Positions 45,830 to 54,740 are shown, counted from the first letter of the stretch. The stretch is 64,000 bases of DNA from Berkiella_A sp964633725 (GCA_964633725.1 CAZWHY010000009.1:1-64000), one strand, 5' to 3'. A program made the numbers and translations. The notes: a model not told the origin generated them from the sequence alone.

Positions 45830-47146
45830 ATGACAACGTTATCAGCGAATAGGCCGGAAGCCCATCAAAGTCATCGAGCGCTTGTAGCATCCACTATTGC
45901 TTTTACGGCTTGTTTTGCTGTTTGGACTATTTTTTCTATTATTGGTATACAAATCAAGCAAAACCTTGGGTTAAATGATACGCAATTTGGTATTTTAATT
46001 GCGACACCTATATTGACGGGTTCTTTAAGCCGATTAATTCTAGGGATATGGGCCGATCAGTTTGGTGGCCGTTTGGTGTTTACTTTTGTGATGGTCGCTA
46101 CGGCTTGTGCTACTTATGTACTGACCTTTGCAACAACGTACCCTATGTTTTTATTGGGCGCGTTAGGGGTTGGTTTAGCAGGCGGTAGTTTTGCGGTTGG
46201 TATTGCCTATGTTTCAAAGTGGTACCCCAAAGAAAAGCAAGGTACTGCGTTAGGCATTTTTGGCATGGGGAATGTTGGGGCTGCTTTGACGAACTTTGTT
46301 GCGCCTATGTTATTGGTCGCGTTAGGCTGGCAAGGTGTTGCCAAAGTGTATGCTGGCATTTTATTGGGTATGGCGATTTTATTTTTCTTAGTCACAAAAA
46401 ATGATCCGGTTATTCAGGCTCGAAAGCAAACAGGTGCCAAGGCGCCCTCTATGAGTGAACAGCTCAAGCCATTAAAAAATTTACAAGTATGGCGTTTTGC
46501 TTTGTACTATTTCTTTGTTTTTGGCGCTTATGTCGCATTAGCATTGTGGTTGCCTAGATACTATATGGGGGTATATGGACTTGAAATTCAAGTGGCAGGT
46601 ATGCTCAGTGCTTGTTATGCGATGCCAGGCAGTATATTTAGGGCATTGGGTGGATGGATGTCAGATAAATGGGGGGCTCGCAGAGTGATGTATTGGACAT
46701 TCATTGCTTGTGTGATTTGTTGCTTTATTTTATCCTATCCTGCTACAGAGTATGTTGTGCAAGGTATAGAAGGTGAGATTAGATTCGGTTTTAAAATTAG
46801 TTTAGTGCCTTTTGTTATTTTGACAATTATACTAGGCTTCTTTATGTCACTAGGCAAAGCGGCTGTATTTAAACATATTCCTGTGTACTATCCAGACCAT
46901 GTTGGTTCTGTGGGCGGGATTGTAGGATTAATTGGTGGATTGGGTGGCTTTATTTTACCTATTTCATTTGGCATCATGAATGATTTAATTGGTATATGGA
47001 CTAGTTGCTTTATGTTGTTATTTGTTCTAATTAGTATTGCTTTGACATGGATGCACTTTACCATTCTTCGGATGGACAAGAAAAAATATCCATCATTGCG
47101 GGCGCCTTCCTATTTACCTGAGCTAGAGGGAAAAGTAGTAAAATAA
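45830..47146 (+). CDS. narK: Nitrate transporter NarK, second type (NarK1-like)
   Basis: 438 aa, 12 membrane helices. The signature GGSFAVGIAYVSKWYPKEKQGTALGIFGMGNVGAALTNF differs from the upstream NarK and resembles the NarK1/NasA branch, considered proton-nitrate symporters. Having one symporter-like and one exchanger-like NarK mirrors the paired NarK1-NarK2 of denitrifiers such as Paracoccus. Transport mode is inferred from subfamily resemblance. It lies 9 bp after narI and 1 bp before moaA. Confidence 0.92.
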   Translation: MTTLSANRPEAHQSHRALVASTIAFTACFAVWTIFSIIGIQIKQNLGLNDTQFGILIATPILTGSLSRLILGIWADQFGGRLVFTFVMVATACATYVLTFATTYPMFLLGALGVGLAGGSFAVGIAYVSKWYPKEKQGTALGIFGMGNVGAALTNFVAPMLLVALGWQGVAKVYAGILLGMAILFFLVTKNDPVIQARKQTGAKAPSMSEQLKPLKNLQVWRFALYYFFVFGAYVALALWLPRYYMGVYGLEIQVAGMLSACYAMPGSIFRALGGWMSDKWGARRVMYWTFIACVICCFILSYPATEYVVQGIEGEIRFGFKISLVPFVILTIILGFFMSLGKAAVFKHIPVYYPDHVGSVGGIVGLIGGLGGFILPISFGIMNDLIGIWTSCFMLLFVLISIALTWMHFTILRMDKKKYPSLRAPSYLPELEGKVVK

Positions 47147-47147
47147 T

Positions 47148-48122
47148 ATGACAGAATTAATTGATCAATATAGCCGGAAATTTAATTACCTTAGGTTGTC
47201 AGTAATAGATCTATGCAATTTTAGATGTAATTATTGTTTGCCTAATGGTAATACCGGCAAGAAAAAAAATTATCTAAATTTGAATGAAATTGAGCGTTTA
47301 CTACGTGCGTTTGCGCAGTTGGGCATATCTAAGGTTCGTATTACTGGGGGGGAACCTAGTTTAAGAAAGGATTTCCTAGATATTGTATCCATGGCAAGCG
47401 CAATAGAAGGGATTGATAAAGTTGTCTGTACGACCAATGGGTATAAGCTGAGTAAGCAAGCGAATGACTTGGCTCGAAAAGGCATCAAAGGATTGAATGT
47501 CAGTGTTGATAGCCTGAATCCAGTATTATTTCATAAAATAACAGGCCATGATAAATTAAGTTCTGTTTTGGCGGGTATCCAGCAAGCTCAAGCTGTAGGC
47601 ATACCTGTAAAAATAAATGCGGTTCTATTAAAGTCATTTAATGCGAATGAACTAGATAGTTATTTGAACTGGATTAAGCATCAAGATATTACGGTTCGGT
47701 ATATTGAACTGATGCAAACCGCAGATAACACTATTTACTTTGGACAAAACCATTTATCTGCAAAGCAGATCTACAATAAATTGTTAGAAGAAGGTTGGCA
47801 CATTATATCTAGAGCGAAAGATGATGGGCCAGCCATTACTTTTTCGCATGAAAACTATTTAGGGAAAATTGGCCTGATAATGCCATACGCAAAAGATTTT
47901 TGTCAGACTTGCAACAGGCTTCGGGTTAGCTCAGTCGGTGATATCCATCTTTGTTTATTTGGTGATTCAACATCATCTTTGCGGGAATACTTACAATATG
48001 ATTATCAATTGGCAGAATTAAAGAAAATCATACAGGAAAGATTGCAGCTCAAAAAAAGCACTCATTTTTTACATGAAGGTAATTATGGCATCACGCAACA
48101 TTTAGCAACAATTGGTGGATAA
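47148..48122 (+). CDS. moaA: GTP 3',8-cyclase MoaA
   Basis: 324 aa. Radical-SAM cluster ligands Cys23, Cys27 and Cys30 (CNFRCNYC) and the C-terminal second cluster (FCQTCNRLRVSSVGDIHLCLFG). The conserved C-terminal Gly-Gly is the end of the protein (ATIGG). It carries out the first step of molybdopterin synthesis. Directly downstream of narK, 3 bp before moaCB. Confidence 0.96.
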   Translation: MTELIDQYSRKFNYLRLSVIDLCNFRCNYCLPNGNTGKKKNYLNLNEIERLLRAFAQLGISKVRITGGEPSLRKDFLDIVSMASAIEGIDKVVCTTNGYKLSKQANDLARKGIKGLNVSVDSLNPVLFHKITGHDKLSSVLAGIQQAQAVGIPVKINAVLLKSFNANELDSYLNWIKHQDITVRYIELMQTADNTIYFGQNHLSAKQIYNKLLEEGWHIISRAKDDGPAITFSHENYLGKIGLIMPYAKDFCQTCNRLRVSSVGDIHLCLFGDSTSSLREYLQYDYQLAELKKIIQERLQLKKSTHFLHEGNYGITQHLATIGG

Positions 48123-48125
48123 ATA

Positions 48126-49157
48126 ATGCATAAAAATAATATTAAAAAAAATACAGATAAGTATAATTTTGAAGGTGCCTCATCTGAGTATCAGATGATT
48201 AATGTGAGTAAAAAACGGCCTACAATTAGGCGGGCTATTGCTTTTGGTAATATTCAGGTAGGCAAAAAAGCATTTGAGCTTATCAAAGAAAAAGCAATGC
48301 CCAAAGGTGATCCTTTATTATTGGCAGAGATTGCCGGGATAAATGGTGCCAAAAAAGTATGTGACCAGCTTACTTTGTGTCACCCCATAGAACTAGAACA
48401 AGTATTAATACAAACAGAATTATTAGACGATGATCAGTCGGTGACTGTTTATGCCATTGTTTGTGCGACCGCTAAAACAGGGGTTGAAATGGAGGCTTTA
48501 GCTGCTGTCCATTCTGCATTATTAGCCATTTATGATATTACCAAAAATGTTGAACCTGCATTAGCCATTACAGAAGTTCGGCTCTTGGTCAAAGAAGGCG
48601 GTAAAAGTGGTCTGTGGTTACATCCCAAGGGGGTGCCGCAAAAAATATTAGATTTTATTCATATTGAAGACGAACCATCATTGAATGCTGTTAAAACAAG
48701 CATTATCACGGTGAGTGATAGGGCCAGCCAAGGCATTTATGAAGATAAGTCTGGTGTTAAACTGAAAGCGATGGTGGCCGCATTGGGCGCAGAGGTTTCC
48801 AGTTACGGTATTGTTGCAGATGTTCAGGACGCTATTATCCAATATATAGATGAAATTATGACTACGTATTCTCCCAAGCTCATTTTATTGACAGGGGGAA
48901 CGGGTATAGCGGAAAAAGATGTTACACCAGAAGTGATTAATAAAATATCCCAAAAAGATATTCCAGGCATTGGGGAGCTACTTCGAGCCGTGGGTGCATT
49001 TTATACGCCTTATTCTTATTTGAGTCGAAGTGTTGCTTGTATTTATCAAAATACACTGATTATTTCTTTACCCGGCAATCCCAAAGCGATTGAACAGTGT
49101 CTGCCCATATTAATGGATATTTTGCCCCATGCTTTGAAAATCGTGGATAAAAGCTGA
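48126..49157 (+). CDS. moaCB: Fused MoaC-MoaB/Mog molybdopterin protein
   Basis: 343 aa. Residues about 22-170 are MoaC, cyclic pyranopterin monophosphate synthase (LTLCHPIEL, CATAKTGVEMEALAAVHSALLAIYDITK). Residues about 185-343 are a MoaB/MogA-type molybdopterin adenylyltransferase (TVSDRASQGIYEDKSG, LLTGGTGIAEKDVTPEV, SLPGNPKAIEQC). The fusion joins an early and a late step of the pathway. Bifunctional MoaCB proteins are known in some bacteria. Confidence 0.94.
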   Translation: MHKNNIKKNTDKYNFEGASSEYQMINVSKKRPTIRRAIAFGNIQVGKKAFELIKEKAMPKGDPLLLAEIAGINGAKKVCDQLTLCHPIELEQVLIQTELLDDDQSVTVYAIVCATAKTGVEMEALAAVHSALLAIYDITKNVEPALAITEVRLLVKEGGKSGLWLHPKGVPQKILDFIHIEDEPSLNAVKTSIITVSDRASQGIYEDKSGVKLKAMVAALGAEVSSYGIVADVQDAIIQYIDEIMTTYSPKLILLTGGTGIAEKDVTPEVINKISQKDIPGIGELLRAVGAFYTPYSYLSRSVACIYQNTLIISLPGNPKAIEQCLPILMDILPHALKIVDKS

Positions 49158-49174
49158 AGCATAAAGAGATTAAA

Positions 49175-50527
49175 ATGATTTCATATCAACAAGCATTAGA
49201 TTTTTTGATTAAAGATGTAAAACCGCTGGCAGCAACCCAAACAGCGCTACAAGAGAGCTTAGGTTTTATTTTAGCGGAAGATATTATTTCAAAACAAATG
49301 GTCCCTTCTTTTGATAACGCTGCAATGGATGGTTATGCTGTTGTTTGTAAAGATATTGCCAATGCAACTGCACAATCGCCTGTTAAATTAAAAATAACAG
49401 GTCAAGTAGCCGCAGGAGATGATAGCCTGAACTTATGTGGTAAAACAGGTATGGCGGTAGAAATTATGACGGGTGCGCCTATTCCTGTGGGGTTTGATGG
49501 TGTCGTTAAAATTGAGGATATTGAGCTCGATCTACTGGGTAATATATTAATCAACAAAGCAATACCGCTTAAAAATAATATTAGAGACAAAGGGCAAGAC
49601 TTCCAAATTAATGACAAAGTGTGTTTTTCTGGAGATATGATTAAGCCTAATACTATTATGGCGCTTAGTACATTGGGTATGACAAAGGTGCTAACTTATG
49701 CTCATCCTAAGGTTGGGATCGTCACGACCGGAAAAGAACTAGTGTCTGCGAGCCAAAAAGAACTTAAAAATGGCATGATTCGTGATTGTAATGGACCATT
49801 TTTGAAAAGCATGTTGTCGGAGCTGGCGCTTAGTGCGCATGATTATGGGAGCATGCCGGATGATTGTGACTTATTTAAAGCAAAATTAAAAGAAATAGAC
49901 AATGATGGCAGTATTAATATTATGCTTTCAACTGGCGCTGTATCAAAAGGGCGGTGGGATTTTATTCCTGAGGCATTAAAATCCTGTAATGCGAATATTA
50001 TTTTTCATCGAGTCAATATAAAACCAGGCAAGCCTATTCTTTATGCTCAACTCAAAAATGGCACCCACTTTTTTGGTTTGCCTGGTAATCCTATGGCTGT
50101 TGCTGTTGGCTTTCGGTTCTTTGTTTATCCATTGATTAGAGCTTTACAAGGTTTAAGCCAAGAGCAGCCACTTTATGGGGTTATAGAGCATGATTTTAAT
50201 AAAAATCTTGAGCGCGTTGACTTTCTAAAATCCAAAGTTATATTTGACCCGTCAGGTTGTCTTAAAGTAAATGTTTTGACAGGGCAAGAATCGTTTAAGG
50301 TCAGCTCTGTATTAAATGCCAACGCATGGGCCGTGGCAGATATGGGGGCAAAAGCGTATACAGTTGGTGAACGTCTCAAAATATATCCATGTATGCCTAA
50401 TGCTTTGTTTGCTATTTCCGATCAACTTCCAATTCAAACTCAAATAAAAGTACAAAAAAATGATAGAAACAGCCAAGAGAAAAACAATCAAACTACAACT
50501 GTTCGGCGCTTTTCGACAATATTCTAA
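49175..50527 (+). CDS. moeA: Molybdopterin molybdenumtransferase MoeA
   Basis: 450 aa. MoeA blocks: SFDNAAMDGYAV, MAVEIMTGAPIPVGFDGVVKIED, VGIVTTGKELV, MIRDCNGPFL, STGAVSKGRWDFIPEAL and FGLPGNPMAVAVGF. It inserts molybdate into adenylated molybdopterin. The conserved C-terminal domain ends near ERLKIYPCMPNALFAI; the last 30 or so residues are polar, non-conserved and overlap moaD by 68 bp, suggesting the original stop was lost. Confidence 0.94.
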   Translation: MISYQQALDFLIKDVKPLAATQTALQESLGFILAEDIISKQMVPSFDNAAMDGYAVVCKDIANATAQSPVKLKITGQVAAGDDSLNLCGKTGMAVEIMTGAPIPVGFDGVVKIEDIELDLLGNILINKAIPLKNNIRDKGQDFQINDKVCFSGDMIKPNTIMALSTLGMTKVLTYAHPKVGIVTTGKELVSASQKELKNGMIRDCNGPFLKSMLSELALSAHDYGSMPDDCDLFKAKLKEIDNDGSINIMLSTGAVSKGRWDFIPEALKSCNANIIFHRVNIKPGKPILYAQLKNGTHFFGLPGNPMAVAVGFRFFVYPLIRALQGLSQEQPLYGVIEHDFNKNLERVDFLKSKVIFDPSGCLKVNVLTGQESFKVSSVLNANAWAVADMGAKAYTVGERLKIYPCMPNALFAISDQLPIQTQIKVQKNDRNSQEKNNQTTTVRRFSTIF

Positions 50528-50735
50528 AACATCGCAGGTGACAGTCAATGTGCCTTTAGATTGTATTTTGGAAAACCTAAGAACTGCCGTGTCTGATTAC
50601 TTTAAAAATAAGCTAAATAGTCATGAACTCATCATGAGTAGTGCATTTGCCAGAAATGGCAAAATACTCGCTAATGATGAGGTGATACAAGAAAATGATG
50701 TGTTATCTATTTTGCCTCCAGTTTGTGGTGGATAA
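50460..50735 (+). CDS. moaD: Molybdopterin synthase small subunit MoaD
   Basis: 91 aa, beta-grasp sulfur carrier ending in the required Gly-Gly (LPPVCGG). MoeB adenylates this terminus and sulfur is loaded as a thiocarboxylate. The ATG lies inside a run of seven A within the 3' end of moeA. The conserved core starts at KTIKLQLFGAFRQY, so a later start would truncate it. Confidence 0.92.
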   Translation: MIETAKRKTIKLQLFGAFRQYSKTSQVTVNVPLDCILENLRTAVSDYFKNKLNSHELIMSSAFARNGKILANDEVIQENDVLSILPPVCGG

Positions 50736-50738
50736 TCA

Positions 50739-51182
50739 ATGAGTCGTATCAAAGTCAACATTTCTGAATCAACGCTTAGTATCGATTCGATGTATCAGCA
50801 TATTTCTCTTGCAGCGCATGGTGCTATATCAACTTTCATTGGCACCGTCAGGGATTTTAATATGGGGCGAAAAGTTGTGGGTATTAGCTATGATGTTCAG
50901 GTTGAGCTTGCCGAAAATATATTGCAAAATATTGCATTAGAAGCACAAACTAAATGGGATGAAAATTTGCAAATATATATTGCTCACTTTATGGGGCGGC
51001 TAGAAGTGGGGCAGGCCAGTGTGTTAATTGGTACAAGTTCTAGGCATCGTAAAGAGGCCATATGTGCTTCTAGTTTTATTATCGAGCAGTTAAAAGTAAA
51101 AGCACCCATTTGGAAACAAGAACATTATATAGACGGCAGCAGTGATTGGGTCAAAGGACATGCATTGTGCCAACATGCCTAA
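50739..51182 (+). CDS. moaE: Molybdopterin synthase catalytic subunit MoaE
   Basis: 147 aa. MoaE blocks GAISTFIGTVRDFNMGRKVVGISYD, IAHFMGRLEVGQASVLIGTSSRHRKEA and KAPIWKQEHYIDGSSDWVKG. It forms the heterotetramer with MoaD that makes molybdopterin. 3 bp after moaD. Confidence 0.95.
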   Translation: MSRIKVNISESTLSIDSMYQHISLAAHGAISTFIGTVRDFNMGRKVVGISYDVQVELAENILQNIALEAQTKWDENLQIYIAHFMGRLEVGQASVLIGTSSRHRKEAICASSFIIEQLKVKAPIWKQEHYIDGSSDWVKGHALCQHA

Positions 51183-51186
51183 AGCG

Positions 51187-51771
51187 ATGACACATAATAT
51201 AATTGGCGTTGTACTAGCGGGTGGTTTATCTTCTAGAATGGGGCAAGATAAAGCGTTAATGCAATACAACGGTAGTACACTATTAGATCACGCGGTTCAT
51301 AGATTACAGTCTTGTGGGATTGAGAAAATATATGTATCTGGGCAATACTTAGAATATGCTTGTATTATAGATCAAACCCAAAGAATGGGGCCGCTGGGTG
51401 GTATTTATTCTGTCGTAAAATCACTAAATACTAAGAATATTAACAAACAGACTGGCGTTGTTTTTATGCCTGTTGATATGCCATTATTATCTCATAAAAT
51501 ATTATTGGAATTAATCAATAATCAACTTCAGAATGAAGAATCTGATGTGTCTGTATTTAAAGATTACCCATTACCTTTATTACTGAAAGTATCAAATCGT
51601 GCAGTTGAAATTTTAGAAATGTTATGCGATTCATCCAATAAAAAGCATCATGCTATTCATTATTTCATTAATCAATTAAATGCTCAGATTATAGATGTCA
51701 AGACAAAATCATTATCTTGTTTTGAAAATATTAATACAATTGAGCAGTGGAAAACATTAGGGGCTATATGA
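51187..51771 (+). CDS. mobA: Molybdenum cofactor guanylyltransferase MobA
   Basis: 194 aa from the ATG at 51187; 51175 is an alternative and neither has a clear ribosome site. The nucleotide motif VVLAGGLSSRMGQDKALMQYNG and the metal-site region VVFMPVDMPLL identify MobA. It adds GMP to form the bis-MGD cofactor NarG needs. It completes the cofactor pathway within the cluster. Its stop overlaps the next gene as ATGA. Confidence 0.92.
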   Translation: MTHNIIGVVLAGGLSSRMGQDKALMQYNGSTLLDHAVHRLQSCGIEKIYVSGQYLEYACIIDQTQRMGPLGGIYSVVKSLNTKNINKQTGVVFMPVDMPLLSHKILLELINNQLQNEESDVSVFKDYPLPLLLKVSNRAVEILEMLCDSSNKKHHAIHYFINQLNAQIIDVKTKSLSCFENINTIEQWKTLGAI

Positions 51772-52100
51772 AATTACGAATTGATCCAAATAGAATTAGG
51801 TTTAGGTTGTCGCAAGCTGAGCTTAATCGTTTGACTCAAACAAATTGTATTTCAGAGAAACTAGTTGTTGCCGAGCAGTGTGCGTTGTCTTTTTCGATAT
51901 TAATAGATGATAGTCTAGAACAAATGGAACTAAAGATGTTAGCTTCTAGTTTGACACTTTTGGTTTCTAAATGTGAATTATTACTGTTAACACAAGGAAA
52001 AGGCATATCAAAAGAAGGCATATCAAGGAAAATTAATTCAGGCGATAATGAGATGATGGTTTCATTGCAAGTTGAATTGGCGTGTGAAAAAATTTGTTAG
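51768..52100 (+). CDS. DUF7009-like small protein
   Basis: 110 aa from the ATG at 51768, which overlaps the mobA stop (ATGA). The opening MKLRIDPNRIRFRLSQAELNRL resembles a family of small uncharacterised bacterial proteins (DUF7009) that start with an Arg-rich MK(L/I)RI...R(Y/L)RL...(S/T)E pattern. It has no membrane segment or signal. Tight coupling to mobA suggests a role in molybdenum cofactor use or nitrate reduction. The function is unknown and the family call is from memory. Confidence 0.65.
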   Translation: MKLRIDPNRIRFRLSQAELNRLTQTNCISEKLVVAEQCALSFSILIDDSLEQMELKMLASSLTLLVSKCELLLLTQGKGISKEGISRKINSGDNEMMVSLQVELACEKIC

Positions 52101-52182
52101 GAACGAACATATTTTAGAATGCCCTAAAGCCTGTTATTATGGGATAAGGAATGGGCTGAGTCACAAATGGAAAACAATTAAA

Positions 52183-53466
52183 ATGATTATCAATCGCATT
52201 AAATATGGTCTGCCTTTGTTGATGATGGGGACTTTCTTTTCTCCAAGTGGCTGGTGTATAGATATTTCTGACAATCTTAAAGTAGGGGCTTCTATTCGTG
52301 AGCGATATGAATACAAGGAAGACTTTAATTTTAGGCATTCTAATCAAAGTTATTTACTAACTCAGTTGCGCCTTAACGCCGAGTTGCAAATTAGCGATGC
52401 GTTGAGTGCTTTGGTAGAACTGCAACATGCTCAAATTAATGGGGCAAAAATACAAGAAGTGCCTTCTATTAATAAGCGTGCGACGCCCAATATTTACGCT
52501 GACTCGCTTGATATACATCGTGCTTATATAGATTATGCCTTCGATGGCGGGAAATTACGTGTCGGACGACAAAAGTTTAACTTTGGTGATTTGCGTTTGG
52601 TGGCTTCACTAGAGTGGGTGAATACGGCTCGTGTATTTGATGCGGCTCGTTTGACTTTGGGCGATGAGTCAACGCGCCAATATGACTTTTTTGTCAGTCG
52701 GTTTGTGACGGTTGATCCACGTCATTTAAATGATTGGGCAAAAGTAAATAAACGATATGCGGATAGTGATTTTCATGGTATTTATGCAGTTGATAAAGTT
52801 TCGTTAGAGAACAGTGAAATTAGGGCTTATTGGTTCTATAGACACAATAGTGAGCTATCAGATAACACGCATACTTTTGGTGTTCATTATTTGGGTAAGT
52901 GTCAACAAGTTGAAACTAATATACAAGGCGCCGTTCAGGTTGGTGAATATGGTGACAAAAATCATACTGCCTATATGTTAAACCTAGGGGTGGATATTCC
53001 AATATCAGAGTACAAAGTAGGGTTCGTTTATAATTTTGCATCAGGAGACAATGGTAATAGCGATAAACATAAAACATTTGATAACTTGTATCCTCTGAAT
53101 CATGCATATTATGGCTATATGGATTTGTTCGCTTTGCAAAATATTCACAACTTCCAAGCCAGTGTAAAAGCCCCTTTTTTATTTGGTGGGAAATTGCGCG
53201 TAGCTTACGAAGAATTTTGGTTGGCCAAAAAATATGATTCTTGGTACAACGCAGGGTTGGGCACAGTGAGAAGAGCCGATGTGAATATGCCTGTTTCATC
53301 CCATGTGGGTAGTGAGTTAGATTTTACTTTACAGTATGTATTTTGCAATAAGAAGTTTTCTGTTGTAGGTGGTTATAGTCACTTTTTTACAGGACAATAT
53401 GTTGCTGATACTGGCCCGTCTAAAGATGCTAATTTTTACTTTCTACAAGCGAAATATAGTGCATAG
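52183..53466 (+). CDS. Alginate-export-type outer-membrane porin
   Basis: 427 aa from the ATG at 52183, which begins a clean signal peptide (MIINRIKYGLPLLMMGTFF). An in-frame ATG at 52072 would bury it. The block RVGRQKFNFGDLRLVASLEWVNTARVFDAARL is the hallmark of the alginate_exp porin family, with alternating beta-strand pattern and an aromatic end. Family members export alginate or act as general anion porins. Here, at the end of the nitrate cluster, it may admit nitrate or molybdate across the outer membrane; that is inference. Confidence 0.85.
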   Translation: MIINRIKYGLPLLMMGTFFSPSGWCIDISDNLKVGASIRERYEYKEDFNFRHSNQSYLLTQLRLNAELQISDALSALVELQHAQINGAKIQEVPSINKRATPNIYADSLDIHRAYIDYAFDGGKLRVGRQKFNFGDLRLVASLEWVNTARVFDAARLTLGDESTRQYDFFVSRFVTVDPRHLNDWAKVNKRYADSDFHGIYAVDKVSLENSEIRAYWFYRHNSELSDNTHTFGVHYLGKCQQVETNIQGAVQVGEYGDKNHTAYMLNLGVDIPISEYKVGFVYNFASGDNGNSDKHKTFDNLYPLNHAYYGYMDLFALQNIHNFQASVKAPFLFGGKLRVAYEEFWLAKKYDSWYNAGLGTVRRADVNMPVSSHVGSELDFTLQYVFCNKKFSVVGGYSHFFTGQYVADTGPSKDANFYFLQAKYSA

Positions 53467-53478
53467 TCTATATTTAAG

Positions 53479-53505
53479 AGCTAGAGCAAGGTCCTTGCTT
53501 TAGCT
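53479..53505 (+). terminator. Terminator at the end of the nitrate/molybdenum cluster
   Basis: Thirteen-bp arms with a single G-U-type mismatch around a 1-nt centre (effective loop larger), followed by TTCTCTCTCC. It lies 12 bp after the porin stop. Confidence 0.6.
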
Positions 53506-53617
53506 TTCTCTCTCCCCCTCTATTAAAAGATTACCAAATTAAGTTTGTTAAATAACAATTTTGACGTAAAAGTTTGCATGTAGTAATGTTGATTCAGTTT
53601 CTAACTTAAGTGATGTG

Positions 53618-54718
53618 ATGTATATGCAGTCTTATATCAGTGCTGAAATTCGAAATAAATTTGCGTCGAACGCTTACATTGCCAATAAGGCTTATGAATT
53701 TAGCGAGCTTGTGGATTCTGGCCAATTTAAGCATAACGTAGAGATTCCATTATTTACTTCTGCAGGTACTTGGGAAGTCCACCATGTCATAGCAGTAGAG
53801 ACTGAGCATAAAGGCTTAGATTGTTATATTTGTGTTTCCCAAAATACTGATAATACGCATGTAAAAATTTGTTTTACTGGCGTATACGATAGTTTGTCTG
53901 GTTATCGTGTTTTAGATCCTTTAGGCGCTGGTTACGCAGAATTTAAAAAAGAGCATCCCAAGCTTTTAGAGGCCATTAAAGACAGTATTTATGATCTTGA
54001 AAATGTCACGTTAGAAATCACAGGTCATAGCTTGGGTGGGGCAGATGCAAATAATCTTCTAATTTATCTGTTAAGTGATCATTTGGAAAACAATAGTTTC
54101 AGCAATGTCAGCAGTATAGAGTGTACAACCTTTAATGCACCTGGTTCAAATTATGATACAGCGCAGCTCTTGCAGGACAAGTTGATGGAGAATGTGTCAT
54201 CGGAAGAGCATATTAAAATCACAGCTAATATTGGTTATTCTGAAGGGGATTGGATACAACAAGCGGGTTATCAATTATACAATGATATATCACCTGAGCT
54301 GATTGATATCAATTTTATTAAACAAACTATATTTGCAGAGTCAGACGATTGTTTTCAAGATGTTTATATGATGATGGCAGACGATATTGCTCGTATTATT
54401 GGTTTGCCACATAAACTCGATGGTGGTTTTTTTGCGCCTGATGAGGCTTTTGGCGATATTACGCACTATAATCCGTCTGATTATTATACCAATCAAGAGC
54501 AGGGAGGGCTTCAGATGATTAATAATGAATTATCTATACGGTCTGAAATAATTTCAATGATTAGATGTGCATTATCTTGGCTATTTGTAGAGGATGTTAA
54601 TATCGAACCGCCTATACAAGAAGTTATCCAGGCGCCGCTTGAGTGTTATGTGGTTCCACAATCTGTTCAAGATGTTGCAATTGAGCATGTACCACAATTT
54701 TATGATTTTGATATTTGA
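53618..54718 (+). CDS. Class-3 lipase-like alpha/beta hydrolase, possible effector
   Basis: About 366 aa. The nucleophile motif GHSLGGADANN with Ser138 follows LEITG, as in class-3 lipases. Conserved upstream text resembles the family (HVKICFTGVYDSLSGYRVLDPLGAGY). Predicted later Asp and His are not certain. No signal peptide. Starts at GTG 53615, ATG 53618 and ATG 53624 are all possible, with no strong ribosome site. Cytoplasmic lipase-like proteins of this kind occur as secreted phospholipase effectors in intracellular bacteria. It is flanked on the right by a remnant of the porin 3' end, so it looks inserted. Confidence 0.72.
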   Translation: MYMQSYISAEIRNKFASNAYIANKAYEFSELVDSGQFKHNVEIPLFTSAGTWEVHHVIAVETEHKGLDCYICVSQNTDNTHVKICFTGVYDSLSGYRVLDPLGAGYAEFKKEHPKLLEAIKDSIYDLENVTLEITGHSLGGADANNLLIYLLSDHLENNSFSNVSSIECTTFNAPGSNYDTAQLLQDKLMENVSSEEHIKITANIGYSEGDWIQQAGYQLYNDISPELIDINFIKQTIFAESDDCFQDVYMMMADDIARIIGLPHKLDGGFFAPDEAFGDITHYNPSDYYTNQEQGGLQMINNELSIRSEIISMIRCALSWLFVEDVNIEPPIQEVIQAPLECYVVPQSVQDVAIEHVPQFYDFDI

Positions 54719-54740
54719 TTATTAAATAGGCTATCTCTGA

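Noticed and set aside
50454..50460. Programmed -1 frameshift at A7 between moeA and moaD
   Set aside because: The moaD frame is +1 relative to moeA, so a classic -1 slip would not join them; kept only as a low-interest slippage note.
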